Of a stretch of DNA of 64,000 nt, positions 7,784 to 16,195 are shown piece after piece. The translations under genes and the position numbers were made by a program. How positions within the stretch are numbered: the first letter of the stretch is position 1; each line of letters opens with the position of its first letter. The stretch is from CAVUAF01 sp963739375 (GTDB taxonomy: Bacteria > Acidobacteriota > Terriglobia > Terriglobales > Acidobacteriaceae): assembly GCA_963739375.1 (NCBI GenBank), contig CAVUAF010000022.1:25408-89407 (forward strand). Reading direction: 5' to 3'. A model generated the notes under the pieces. The model searched no databases. It saw only the letters and a program-made list of their open reading frames with translations, and had not been told where the DNA came from.

Positions 7784-8914
7784 TCACCGGGGAGTGAACT
7801 TGATCTTGCTCTTCATGGCGGAGATGTAAGCGCCGAATTGACTGCCGCCGTTGACACTCAGGTCCCGGCGCAGCTCGCCCACTTTCCGGCTGACCAACTG
7901 CCGCCTGCTTTCGGCGTTGCTCTGACGACGTGCGCGGCCCGTCGCATCATCAGCCCGTCCAAGGGTTGCAAGCTCCTGGTCGAGTGGCGTGGCCTCAGCT
8001 AAAAAGCCCTGGAGGTGCGCACGCAAGATCTCTGCGTCGGCGTTACTGAGCCCCACCGCCCGCCGCACCAATCCGCATTTCTTCTGCTGGAGCGGGCTCG
8101 CGCCGTCAGGGCACGACGCGACGCGCAGGAAGATCTCCTGAGCAACGTCGTCCGGGATGAGGTCTGGCCTTTTCGCTCCGTCAATCGTTCCTGGCGCAAC
8201 GGCAGGTCGCTCGCCCATGGCGGCTCTCAGCGTTCCCGCCTCGACCAGGAATACGTCGTATGCGAATGACCCTCGGGCGTCGTTGGGATTGCTCGGGTCG
8301 AAATTCACTTTGGCGCGGTAGCGAAACTGGTTGCCAAAGCGGTCCTGTCTCCGCGATTCGCGGTAGGCCAGCGAAATGGAATGCACGCCCAGCGAGGGCA
8401 GGGTGAATAACTCGGCAGGCTCGGAGACTCCGTTATGGTTCGCATCCACCCAGAGGCGCAAGGATGAGAAGATGGCGTCGCGATCGTCAATGACACCGTC
8501 GCCGTTGCCGCCGTTTTCGGGTTTGTCGTATTCAGCCAACGCCGCAAATCCGTTTTTATGGTCGGAAGCCGGCTGCGGCGTCCAGTTGCCGAACAACTCG
8601 ATTCCGTTGTCAATCTGGCCGTTTCCGTTTCGGTCTAGCGCGAGGAAGGCTTCCCTCGCGTCCGCTACCGTCCAGGCGATCTGGACTGGCTGTCCCGTGC
8701 CGCGTATGTCGAACATCACGCCGTGGGCAGCATCGGTGAGCTGAATACCCCTGCCCTCCAGGTCGATTATGATCGGCGAGTTGCAGCCGAGGCCATCAGC
8801 GGTGTACTGGCAATTCGGGTCGCACTGTCCACTTTGTCCCTGGACCGCGCCGTTGGGCAGAAGTATCAACACCAGGGCGATCACCGCCAGCAGTAGAAGG
8901 CCAACACGCGTCAT
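7784..8914 (-). CDS. secreted calcium-binding (EF-hand/dockerin-like) protein
   Basis: 376 residues. N-terminal signal peptide, then DxDxDG-type loops: LDRNGNGQIDNGIELF (EF-hand-like), NGDGVIDDRDAIF and VDANHNGVSEPAEL. The region IIIDLEGRGIQLTDAAHGV is typical of bacterial proteins with a beta-rich domain preceding such Ca loops. The C-terminal third is Arg/Ala-rich. GGAGG stands 5 bases before the ATG. First gene of the cassette, divergent from lolA. Function unknown; Ca2+-dependent folding after export is inferred. Confidence 0.65.
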   Translation of the reverse strand: MTRVGLLLLAVIALVLILLPNGAVQGQSGQCDPNCQYTADGLGCNSPIIIDLEGRGIQLTDAAHGVMFDIRGTGQPVQIAWTVADAREAFLALDRNGNGQIDNGIELFGNWTPQPASDHKNGFAALAEYDKPENGGNGDGVIDDRDAIFSSLRLWVDANHNGVSEPAELFTLPSLGVHSISLAYRESRRQDRFGNQFRYRAKVNFDPSNPNDARGSFAYDVFLVEAGTLRAAMGERPAVAPGTIDGAKRPDLIPDDVAQEIFLRVASCPDGASPLQQKKCGLVRRAVGLSNADAEILRAHLQGFLAEATPLDQELATLGRADDATGRARRQSNAESRRQLVSRKVGELRRDLSVNGGSQFGAYISAMKSKIKFTPR

Positions 8915-9050
8915 GGAACCTCCGACAAAACAACGCGCGGCATTTTGCCGTCGGGTTAGGAGTGCACAGAAATTATTTGCGATTTGTTCTGGTTTCGGAA
9001 CAGAGGCAGTATCCTCAATGGCTTACGGGTACCACTTTTGTGCCCAAACC

Positions 9051-9062
9051 GGGGGGGGGGGG
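9051..9062. repeat. homopolymer run of 12 G
   Basis: Twelve consecutive G in the intergenic region between the divergent EF-hand-like gene and lolA, 53 bases before the lolA start. Such runs are prone to slippage, either in vivo (phase variation of promoters) or in sequencing. Confidence 0.9.
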
Positions 9063-9115
9063 CGTTCCGGATTCAGAACAGATGGCGCGCTTCAGCATCT
9101 AATCAGCACCGGCGC

Positions 9116-9772
9116 ATGAAGACTCTACTCACCGTTCTGGCGTTCTCCCTCGCGGCGGTCGCGCAGCCGCCGAGCGCGCACGACCTCGCGCAGCGCGTGG
9201 ACCGCTACTACAACGCGCTCACCACCTTCCAGGCCGAGTTTGTTGAGAGCTACCGCGGCGCCGGGCTGGCGCGCACCGAGAGCGGCACGCTCTGGCTGAA
9301 GCAGCCCGGCCGCATGCGCTGGGACTACCGCGTCCCCACCCCCAAGCTCTTCCTCACCGACGGCAAGAACGCCTGGTTCTACGTCCCCGGCGAACAGCAG
9401 GCGCGCCGCACGCCGCTCAAGAAGCTCGACGACCTGCGCTCCCCGCTGCGCTACCTGCTCGGCCACACGCGCCTGGAAAAGGAGTTGGCGGGGCTCTCGC
9501 TGGCCGCCGACCTGCAGCCGGCCACACCCGGCAACGTTGTGTTGCGCGGCGTCCCGCGCGGCCTCGAAGACCGCGTCAGCGAGGTGCTGCTCGAGGTCAA
9601 CCCTGCGCTCGGCCGCATCGAGCGCCTCACCCTCCACGAGCTGGACGGCGCCACCACCGAGTTCACCTTCCGCAGCGCGCAGCTCAACGCGCCCATCGCC
9701 GACGACAAGTTCCGCTTCACCGTCCCCGCCGGCGTCCAGGTGATCGAGGCGGGCGATCTGGCGCCGCAGTAG
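9116..9772 (+). CDS. lolA: outer-membrane lipoprotein carrier protein LolA
   Basis: 218 residues. Periplasmic chaperone that carries lipoproteins from the inner to the outer membrane. Signal peptide to about residue 16, then the LolA pattern: VDRYYNALTTFQAEFVESY, GTLWLKQPGRMRWDY, DGKNAWFYVP and a C-terminal FTFRSAQLNAPIADDKFRFTVPAGVQVI. Start at 9116 gives the signal peptide; upstream codons run through the G-run and are not coding-like. No lolB or lolCDE is in the window. Confidence 0.9.
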   Translation: MKTLLTVLAFSLAAVAQPPSAHDLAQRVDRYYNALTTFQAEFVESYRGAGLARTESGTLWLKQPGRMRWDYRVPTPKLFLTDGKNAWFYVPGEQQARRTPLKKLDDLRSPLRYLLGHTRLEKELAGLSLAADLQPATPGNVVLRGVPRGLEDRVSEVLLEVNPALGRIERLTLHELDGATTEFTFRSAQLNAPIADDKFRFTVPAGVQVIEAGDLAPQ

Positions 9773-9954
9773 CGGCCCGCGGCCTCAACCGGCAGAACGT
9801 TTTCCCTCCGCCCGCGTCTTTACGCTTGGGTTGCGTCTGTGGGCGGTGGCCACGGGCACCGGCGCCTGGTAACCGGCCACTGTTACACTGTTGCCTCGCC
9901 GCGCCCGTGCCACCCAGGTGGCTGCTGGCGCGGCCCATAGGGTTTCGCCTTCGC

Positions 9955-11175
9955 ATGCCTGAGTTCGTGGTAAAGGCCGCCGATGAACGCGGCCACGTGC
10001 TCGAACAGTTCGAATCCGCACCCTCGGAGGCCGAGGTGCGCGACCGCTATGCGCACCAGGGGTTCCTCGTCTATTCGGTGCGGCTGCGCGGCCTCTTTGC
10101 CGCCGGCGGCACTCCCCGCGGCCGCTTGAAGATGGACCAGTTCGTCATCTTCAACGAGCAGTTCGTCACCCTGGTACACGCGGGATTGCCCATCGTCAAC
10201 GCGCTCGACCTGCTCATCCGGCGGCAGCGCAATGCCAGCTTCCGCGCCCTGCTGGAGAGTGTGCGCGACCGCGTGCGCGCCGGCTCCCTGCTCTCCGACG
10301 CCTTCGCCGCCCACGCCGTCGTGCCGCGCCTTTACACCACCACCCTCCTCGCCGGCGAAAAGAGCGGCAACCTGGAAGAAGTGTTGCGCCGCTACATCGC
10401 CTTCCAGCGCCTGGCGGTCGCCTTTCGCAAGAAACTGGCCTCCGCCCTCATCTACCCGGCGCTGCTGTTGTGCCTCGTCACCGGCATGCTGACCTTCCTC
10501 GTCACCTCCGTGGTGCCGCAGTTCGCCGACCTGTACTCGCAGCTCAACGCCGAGCTGCCGCCCTCGACGGTGTTCATGCTTGAACTCGGGACCGGCGTGC
10601 AGCACTACTTTCCGTTTATCATCGCCGGCATCGTTCTGCTGGCATTGTTTCTCTGGCGCTGGCGGCAGACGGAATCCGGCGCGGCGCGCCTCGACCGCGC
10701 GCGCCTCGCCTTGCCGGTGCTGGGCGATATCTGGCTGAAGTACCAGGTGGCGATCTTCGGGCGCATGATGGCCACACTGCTGGCCGGCGGCCTGCCGCTG
10801 GTGCCGGCGCTGGAGACTGCCGGCAACTCGATGCAGAGCCGCATCCTGGCCCAGGCCATCGGCGGCGCCGCGCAGCGCGTCCGCGAAGGCCGCGCCCTGT
10901 CGCGCAGCCTGGAGGAAACCAAGGCCTTCCCCGAACTGGCCGTCGAGATGACCGAGGTCGGCGAATCCACCGGCGCCTTGCCCGCCATGCTCACCTCGGT
11001 GGCGGAGTTTTTTGAGGAGGATGTGGAGACCGCCCTCACCCGCGCCATGTCGCTCATCGAACCGGTTATCCTGATCGTGATGGGCGTGATCGTGGCCTTT
11101 GTGCTGCTCTCGCTCTACTGGCCGATTTTTGCGATAAGCGCGGGCGGGATGGGCGGGCGCTTGCCGCCGCGCTGA
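9955..11175 (+). CDS. pilC: type IV pilus/type II secretion inner-membrane platform protein
   Basis: 406 residues. Two repeated T2SSF domains (about 60-185 and 265-390), each with the GEKSGNLEEVL / TEVGESTGALPAML motif, and three membrane helices (LIYPALLLCLVTGMLTFLVT, the helix near 225, and the C-terminal PVILIVMGVIVAFVLL). It is the platform on which the PilB ATPase acts. Opens a plus-strand run pilC, pilB, pilM, pilN, pilO and further assembly genes; between pilC and pilB lie two short tandem repeats. Confidence 0.9.
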   Translation: MPEFVVKAADERGHVLEQFESAPSEAEVRDRYAHQGFLVYSVRLRGLFAAGGTPRGRLKMDQFVIFNEQFVTLVHAGLPIVNALDLLIRRQRNASFRALLESVRDRVRAGSLLSDAFAAHAVVPRLYTTTLLAGEKSGNLEEVLRRYIAFQRLAVAFRKKLASALIYPALLLCLVTGMLTFLVTSVVPQFADLYSQLNAELPPSTVFMLELGTGVQHYFPFIIAGIVLLALFLWRWRQTESGAARLDRARLALPVLGDIWLKYQVAIFGRMMATLLAGGLPLVPALETAGNSMQSRILAQAIGGAAQRVREGRALSRSLEETKAFPELAVEMTEVGESTGALPAMLTSVAEFFEEDVETALTRAMSLIEPVILIVMGVIVAFVLLSLYWPIFAISAGGMGGRLPPR

Positions 11176-11178
11176 AGC

Positions 11179-11217
11179 ATTTGGCGATTCTGCGATTTGG
11201 TGATTGGGTGATTTCGC
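11179..11217. repeat. degenerate 8-bp tandem repeat after pilC
   Basis: Four to five units of the form gcgattct/gcgatttg/gtgattgg/gtgatttc directly after the pilC stop. Same GATTT family as the repeats at 13884, 50284 and 54762. Confidence 0.7.
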
Positions 11218-11274
11218 AATGGTAGCGGTCGGGATTAGGTAGCCCACGTTGCACAAACCGAAACTGCGGTCGTT

Positions 11275-11309
11275 CTAGAAACTAGAAACTAGAAACTCGA
11301 AACTTGAAA
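11275..11309. repeat. heptad tandem repeat before pilB
   Basis: Five units in perfect 7-bp phase: ctagaaa three times, ctcgaaa, cttgaaa. Ends 10 bases before the pilB start codon, where a Shine-Dalgarno would be expected and is absent. Confidence 0.85.
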
Positions 11310-11319
11310 CTGGTTTCCC

Positions 11320-12981
11320 ATGGCTCTCAACCCTAATTCGCTGTTCGTGAACGGCGCGCCGACGGCGGTGAACGACCCCGCCGCCGAGGCCGCGCGCGCT
11401 CGCGACCTGGCGCTCCGCTATCGCGCCGAATTCGTCGACCTGCGCGACTTCCACATCCGCCCCGACCTCTTCCGCAAGGTCCCGGTCGACCTCATGTTCC
11501 ATTACAACTTCGTCCCCCTCGACGAAGCCCCCGACGGCCGCCTGGTCATCGCCATCGCCGATCCCAGCCAGCTCATGATGGTGGACGAAATCGGCCTGCG
11601 TCTCGCCCGCCGCATCCTGACCAAGGTCGCCACCCTCTCGCAGATTTCCGACATCCTCAAGAAAACGGAGCAGTCGCAGCGCGTGCTGGAAGAGGCCAGC
11701 GAGGGCCTCGCCTTCGACGTGGTGCGCGAGGAAGACAAGCCGGCGACGAGACCATCTCCATCGAGCGCCTGACCTCCGAGACCGAGTCCAGCCGCATCGT
11801 CCACCTGGTCGCACCACCATCTTCACCGCCCTGCAGCGCCGCGCCAGCGACATTCACATCGAGGGCCGCGACGACTCGGTGGTCATCAAGTACCGCATCG
11901 ACGGCGTGCTGCAGCCGGCCATGGCCCCCATCGCCAAGGAGCACCACTCCACCATGATCTCCCGCATCAAGGTGATGACCGAACTCGACATCGCCGAGCG
12001 CCGCGTGCCGCAGGACGGCCGCTTCAGGGTCATCTACGGCAATGCGCGCCGCGCCATCGATTTCCGCGTCTCCATCATGCCCAGCATCTACGGCGAGGAT
12101 GCCGTGCTGCGCGTGCTCGACAAGGAATCGCTGAGCGAAAAGTTCCACCAGCTCACCCTCGACGTGGTCGGCTTCGCGACGAAGACCTGAAGCGCTTCCG
12201 CCGCTACATCCACGAGCCCTACGGCATGGTGCTGGTCACCGGCCCCACCGGCAGCGGCAAGACCACCACCCTCTACGCCGCCATCACCGAGATCAAGACC
12301 GACGAGGACAAGATCATCACCATCGAGGACCCGGTCGAGTACCAGCTGCAGGGCGTCATCCAGATTCCGGTGAACGAGAAGAAGGGCCTGACCTTCGCCC
12401 GCGGCCTGCGCTCCATCCTGCGCCACGATCCCGACAAGATCATGGTCGGCGAAATCCGCGACACCGAGACGGCGCAGATCGCCATCCAGTCCGCCCTGAC
12501 CGGCCACCTGGTCTTCACCACCGTCCACGCCAACAACGTGTTCGACGTGCTCGGCCGCTTCCTGCACATGGGCGTCGAGCCCTACAACTTCGTCTCGGCG
12601 CTCAACTGCATCCTGGCGCAGCGCCTGGTGCGCGTCATCTGCCCCAGCTGCAAGAAGCAGGTGGCGTATGGCGATGACGTCCTGGAGCAGAGCGGCCTCG
12701 ATCCCCAGCGCTGGCGCGACGTCCCGTGCTATGAAGGCGAAGGCTGCTTCGACTGCAACGGCACCGGCTTCCACGGGCGCACCGCCATGCACGAGTTGCT
12801 CGAGTTCAGCGACCGCATCCGCGAAATGATTCTGGAACGCAAGCCGAGCAGCGAAATCCGCCGCGTCGCCCACGAGGAAGGCATGCGCCCGCTGCGCGAG
12901 GCCGCGCTCGAAAAGGTCGTGGCCGGCGTAACCACGCTGCGCGAGATCAACAAGGTGACCTTCATCGAAACTTCCCGCTGA
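11320..12981 (+). pseudogene. pilB: pilus assembly ATPase PilB/GspE, interrupted by three frame breaks
   Basis: Motor ATPase for pilus extension. The parts together give a full-length family member (1662 bases; 554 residues if three bases are restored): an MshEN-like N-domain (to ~11740), ASDIHIE and the N2 domain, Walker A GPTGSGKTT, VGEIRDTETAQIA, and the zinc tetracysteine (CPSCKK, CFDCNGTG). Reading frame changes near 11744, 11811 and 12176, each by one missing base, and all three are repairable by restoring an A to make a GAC codon; between breaks the coding sequence is intact. This looks like recent damage or a consensus error rather than an old pseudogene. Its stop overlaps pilM (TGATG). 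Confidence 0.85.
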
Positions 12982-13874
12982 TGCCCCGCACCGCACAACC
13001 CGCGCGTCCCCGCCTCGCCTGCGAGGTGACGCCCGACCGCGTCATCGCCGCTCGCACCACGCCCGCCGGCGACCGTCTGGAATCCTTCGGCGCCCGCGCC
13101 CTGGTTCCCGGGGTGGTGCAGCCCCGCCTGGCCGCGGAAAACATCACCAACGCCGCCGCCCTCACCCGCGCCATCGAGGAGGTGGTGGCCCTGGTCGGCG
13201 CGCGCAGCCGCGACCTCACCATCGTGCTGCCCGACGCCGCCGTCCGCCTCATGCTGCTGGATTTCGACTCCCTGCCGGCGAAAGACAGCGAAGCCATGCC
13301 GCTGCTCCGCTTCCGCCTGAAGAAGCTGCTGCCGTTCGATGCCGACCACGCCGCCCTTTCCTACCAGGCGGTGCGCACCGCGGACGGCGTGCGCGTGGTG
13401 GCGGCGGTGGCCATGGCGGCCGTGGTCGAAGAATATGAAGCCGCCTTCCGCGCCGCCGGCTATCAGCCGGGCGTGGTCTTGCCCTCGCTCGCGGCGACCC
13501 TGGGCGCGGTGGAAGCCGCGGAGCCCACGCTGGTCATCAAGGCCGACGCCGGCACCACCAGCCTCGCTATCGTCGATCAGCAGCAGCTCTGCCTGGTCCG
13601 CACCCTCGAACACGGCAAGGACACGCCGCCGCAGCAGCTCGCCGACGACATCCAGCCGCTGCTGGTGTTTTTTGAAGACACGTACCATGGCCGCATCGCC
13701 CGTATCCTGGTCGGCGGCAACCTCACGGTGGACGCGGTGCGTCCCCTGCTCGCGCCGCTTACCGATGCGCGCCTGCAGGACCTGGTCGACCCGGCGCTCT
13801 TCGCCGGCGCTGCGGTCGGCAGCAGTGTGCCGCGCGGCAGCCTGGCGGGCGTCGCCGGAGCGCTCTTGGGATAG
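12981..13874 (+). CDS. pilM: PilM-like actin-fold pilus assembly protein
   Basis: 297 residues, cytoplasmic. Position between PilB and a PilN-like protein, the ASKHA-like folds (LVIKADAGTTSLAIVDQQQL as phosphate-binding strand, RILVGGN near the C-terminus) and the stretch MPLLRFRLKKLLPF typical of PilM/GspL cytoplasmic domains support the call. The start ATG overlaps the pilB stop. Sequence similarity to model PilM is weak, so the assignment rests partly on gene order. Confidence 0.7.
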   Translation: MPRTAQPARPRLACEVTPDRVIAARTTPAGDRLESFGARALVPGVVQPRLAAENITNAAALTRAIEEVVALVGARSRDLTIVLPDAAVRLMLLDFDSLPAKDSEAMPLLRFRLKKLLPFDADHAALSYQAVRTADGVRVVAAVAMAAVVEEYEAAFRAAGYQPGVVLPSLAATLGAVEAAEPTLVIKADAGTTSLAIVDQQQLCLVRTLEHGKDTPPQQLADDIQPLLVFFEDTYHGRIARILVGGNLTVDAVRPLLAPLTDARLQDLVDPALFAGAAVGSSVPRGSLAGVAGALLG

Positions 13875-13883
13875 GCAGTTTAT

Positions 13884-13961
13884 GATTTGCGATCTGTGAT
13901 TTGCGATTTTCGGCTTCGGCCCGCCGCCGTCACAAATCACAAATCGGAAATCACAAATCGC
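13884..13961. repeat. inverted pair of heptad arrays between pilM and pilN
   Basis: Left arm of four heptads (gatttgc, gatctgt, gatttgc, gattttc; 13884-13911), right arm of four complementary heptads (aaatcac, aaatcgg, aaatcac, aaatcgc; 13934-13961). The arms can pair into a long imperfect hairpin. The pilN start codon (13965) lies in a further degenerate unit (caaatgc). Confidence 0.85.
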
Positions 13962-13964
13962 CAA

Positions 13965-14558
13965 ATGCGTCTTCGCCTCAATCTCGCCTCCCAGCCTTAC
14001 GAAAACGCGCGCGCGTTCTACCTGCGCTGGGGGCTCCTGCTCCTGCTGGTGCTACTGGCCACCGCGGCCCTGCTGGCGGCCGCGCTGCGCGGCTGGACCC
14101 AGGGCCGTGACGTCGCGCAGCGCATCGCCGCCGACCGCCGCGAGATCGCCCGCCTCCAGGACGTGGCCACCAAGGCCCGGGCGGTCCTCGCCCAGCCCGA
14201 AAACAAGGATGTGGCGCTCCAGGCGGCCTACCTGAACGAACTGATTGCCCGCAAGGCCTTCTCCTGGACCCAGGTCTTCGCCGACCTGGAGAAGATCATG
14301 CCCCCGGAGGTGCGCGTTCTCGCTATCCAGCCGGCGCTGGACGCCGATAACCAGCTGGAAGTCCGCATGACCATCGAGGGCACTTCGCACGACCGCGCGG
14401 TCCAGTTCTTGCGCCATTTGGAGGATTCGCCGCGCTTCCGCGAGGCCCAGTCGCGCGCCGAAACTTTCACCCAGCCGGGTGGCGCCATCCAGTTCCAGAT
14501 TTCCGCGCTCTACCTGCCGCAGCCCGCCGCGCCCACGCCGGCCGGAGGCCGGCCATGA
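13965..14558 (+). CDS. pilN: PilN-like pilus assembly protein
   Basis: 197 residues. Starts MRLRLNLASQPYENARAF, the short N-terminal motif by which PilN binds PilM, then one membrane helix (LLLLLVLLATAALLAAAL), a coiled-coil stretch and a periplasmic ferredoxin-like domain. The start is fixed by this motif although no Shine-Dalgarno precedes it; repeat sequence does. Stop overlaps the pilO start (ATGA). Confidence 0.82.
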   Translation: MRLRLNLASQPYENARAFYLRWGLLLLLVLLATAALLAAALRGWTQGRDVAQRIAADRREIARLQDVATKARAVLAQPENKDVALQAAYLNELIARKAFSWTQVFADLEKIMPPEVRVLAIQPALDADNQLEVRMTIEGTSHDRAVQFLRHLEDSPRFREAQSRAETFTQPGGAIQFQISALYLPQPAAPTPAGGRP

Positions 14559-15097
14559 GCGTGCGTACCGCCCGCCGCGCTCTCAACATCGTGCTGGTGG
14601 CGCTGGTCGTCCTCGATCTCGCCGCGGCCATCGTCCTGCTCACCCCGCTGGGCGGCTCCCGCGAGCGCAAGCAGGTGGAATTCACCCAGGTGCGCCTCCA
14701 GCTCCAGGAAGAGCGCGCCCAGGCGAAGCCGCTCGAAAACATCGAACAGAAACTCGCCGACGCGCGCCTTCAGATCGCGCAGTTCATCGGCACCCGCCTG
14801 CCGCAGCGCGATTCGGCCATCTCCGAGGAGCTCGGCCGGGTCGCCGGCGCCAATGGCGTCCGCTTCGCCAACATCCGCTACACCTCCGACGACGCGGCCA
14901 CCGAGGGTCTGCGCCGCGTCCAGATTGATGCTTCCCTCGCCGGCGATTATGGCAAGGTGGTGAAGTTCATCAACGAGTTGGAGCGCAACCAGACGTTTTT
15001 CATCATCGACAGCATCAACCTCGCCGATCAGCAGGGCGGCGCCGTGCGCCTGGAACTCAAGCTGGAGACGTACTTGAAGGCAGCACCAGGTACCTAG
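14555..15097 (+). CDS. pilO: PilO-like pilus assembly protein
   Basis: 180 residues: one N-terminal membrane helix (NIVLVALVVLDLAAAIVLL), a coiled coil (about 40-80), then a PilO-type periplasmic domain with GDYGKVVKFINELERNQTFFIID, the best conserved PilO segment. ATGA overlap with pilN. PilN and PilO form the periplasmic alignment heterodimer. Confidence 0.82.
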   Translation: MSVRTARRALNIVLVALVVLDLAAAIVLLTPLGGSRERKQVEFTQVRLQLQEERAQAKPLENIEQKLADARLQIAQFIGTRLPQRDSAISEELGRVAGANGVRFANIRYTSDDAATEGLRRVQIDASLAGDYGKVVKFINELERNQTFFIIDSINLADQQGGAVRLELKLETYLKAAPGT

Positions 15098-15131
15098 AAC
15101 CGGCCTCTTCTGGGAACCGAGAACTAGAATT

Positions 15132-15282
15132 GAGAACTGAGAACTGACAACCGAGAACTGGGTACTGCTGTCTTGTCATCCCGAGCGCGCCGGGGTCCCC
15201 ATCGAGCCCGGGTTTGGCTTGATGGGGTGACAGAGCGAGGGATCTTGGTTTTCTGAGAACTGAGAACTGGGAACTGAGAACT
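15132..15282. repeat. heptad arrays flanking a REP-like palindrome (composite element 1)
   Basis: Five units gagaact/gagaact/gacaacc/gagaact/gggtact at 15132-15166 and four units gagaact/gagaact/gggaact/gagaact at 15255-15282, in the same orientation. Between them lies a CCCGAGCG...GCGAGGGATCTTGG palindrome whose centre is occupied by an extra hairpin (15193-15229, CCCCATC pairing with GATGGGG). Confidence 0.85.
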
Positions 15283-15296
15283 ACTGGCAACTGCTC

Positions 15297-15890
15297 TTGA
15301 AACTAGGCGCTGACAAACCGTGGAAAGTAGGCGTGGCCGTCGCCCTGATGGTGATCAGCCTGGTGCTCGTGGTGCGCTCGTGGCTCGTGCCGGTGGCGCC
15401 GCCGGCCGCTGCCACCGCTTCCGTCACCGTGGCCCAGCCCCAGCCGCGCCGGCGTACGTCAGCGCGCAGCCGCGGCCCGAAGCCCGGCCAGCTCCCCGTT
15501 CCCAGCGCCGACCCCCGCCTCCTCCTCGATCTGCTGAAGGCGAGCGAGCAGGTCACCTACACCGGGACCGGGCGCAACATCTTCCGTGCCGAGGCCGAGC
15601 CCATCGTCCAGCCCGTCACTTCGCCCTTGCAGTCTAAGAACGCGCCGCCCATGGCCGCGACGCCCAGCACGCCGCCGCCTCCGCCCATCAATCTCCGCTT
15701 CTTCGGTTTCGCCAACCGCCCCGGCGAAGCAAAGAGAGTTTTCCTCGCCGAGGGCGAAAACGTCTTCATCGCCGCCGAAGGTGACATCGTGGCCCGCCGC
15801 TACAAGGTGCTGCACATCGGCGTCAACAGCGTCGACATCCAGGACGTCCTCAACAACATCACCCAGACCATCCCCCTCAGCCAAACCTGA
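15297..15890 (+). CDS. PilP/GspC-like periplasmic assembly protein
   Basis: 197 residues with TTG start (MKLGADKPWKVG); downstream GTG 15330s and ATG 15348 are alternatives, but the residues before the helix favour TTG. One membrane helix (VALMVISLVLVV), a Pro/Arg-rich linker, then a small beta domain (NLRFFGFANRPGEAKRVFLAEGENVFIAAEGD, YKVLHIGVNSVDIQD) of the type in PilP and GspC, which connect the inner-membrane complex to the secretin. The gene starts right after a heptad array with no Shine-Dalgarno. Confidence 0.65.
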   Translation: MKLGADKPWKVGVAVALMVISLVLVVRSWLVPVAPPAAATASVTVAQPQPRRRTSARSRGPKPGQLPVPSADPRLLLDLLKASEQVTYTGTGRNIFRAEAEPIVQPVTSPLQSKNAPPMAATPSTPPPPPINLRFFGFANRPGEAKRVFLAEGENVFIAAEGDIVARRYKVLHIGVNSVDIQDVLNNITQTIPLSQT

Positions 15891-15901
15891 CCGCCCCTGC
15901 C

Positions 15902-16148
15902 AGCAGCCAGCAGCTAGCAGCCAGCAGCCTTCCTGTCCTCCCGAGCGCAGCGAGGGATCTTGGTCAGCGGCAGACCCTGAAAACCAGTTCTCAGTTCTCA
16001 GTTCTCAGTGAAAACCGCTGAGCAGTGGGCGGCGGCGGGAGCAGTTCTCTGGCAACTGCCAACAGCCAGCGGCCAACAGCCAGCAGCTAGCGGCCAACAG
16101 CCAGCAGCTAGCAGCCAGCAGCTAGCAGCCAACAGCTGGCAGCTAGCA
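15902..16148. repeat. heptad-rich composite element 2
   Basis: Fills the 305-base gap between two assembly genes. In order: four agcagcc/agcagct heptads (15902-15929); REP-like palindrome CCCGAGCGCAGCGAGGGATC (about 15941-15960); a block also found inverted at 19745-19842; three agttctc heptads within it (15986-16006); and fourteen heptads in unbroken phase (ggcaact, gccaaca, gccagcg, gctagca and variants; 16051-16148). No gene seen. Confidence 0.88.
15962..16052 (+). repeat. 91-bp block duplicated in inverted orientation at 19745-19842
   Basis: Aligned with the reverse complement of 19745-19842 it differs at about four positions and lacks exactly one heptad (three agttctc units here, four there). 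Its left end reads GTCAGCGGCAGACCCTGA, i.e. the last codons and stop (VSGRP*) of the NHL-repeat gene whose real 3' end lies in the other copy. Confidence 0.88.
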
Positions 16149-16195
16149 GCCTTCTTGGGAACAGAACCCCGCGTTTGCCCGTCTATACTTACGAG

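Noticed and set aside
16051..16148. CRISPR array
   Set aside because: Fourteen 7-bp units without spacers are a tandem repeat, not repeat-spacer structure, and no cas gene is in the window.
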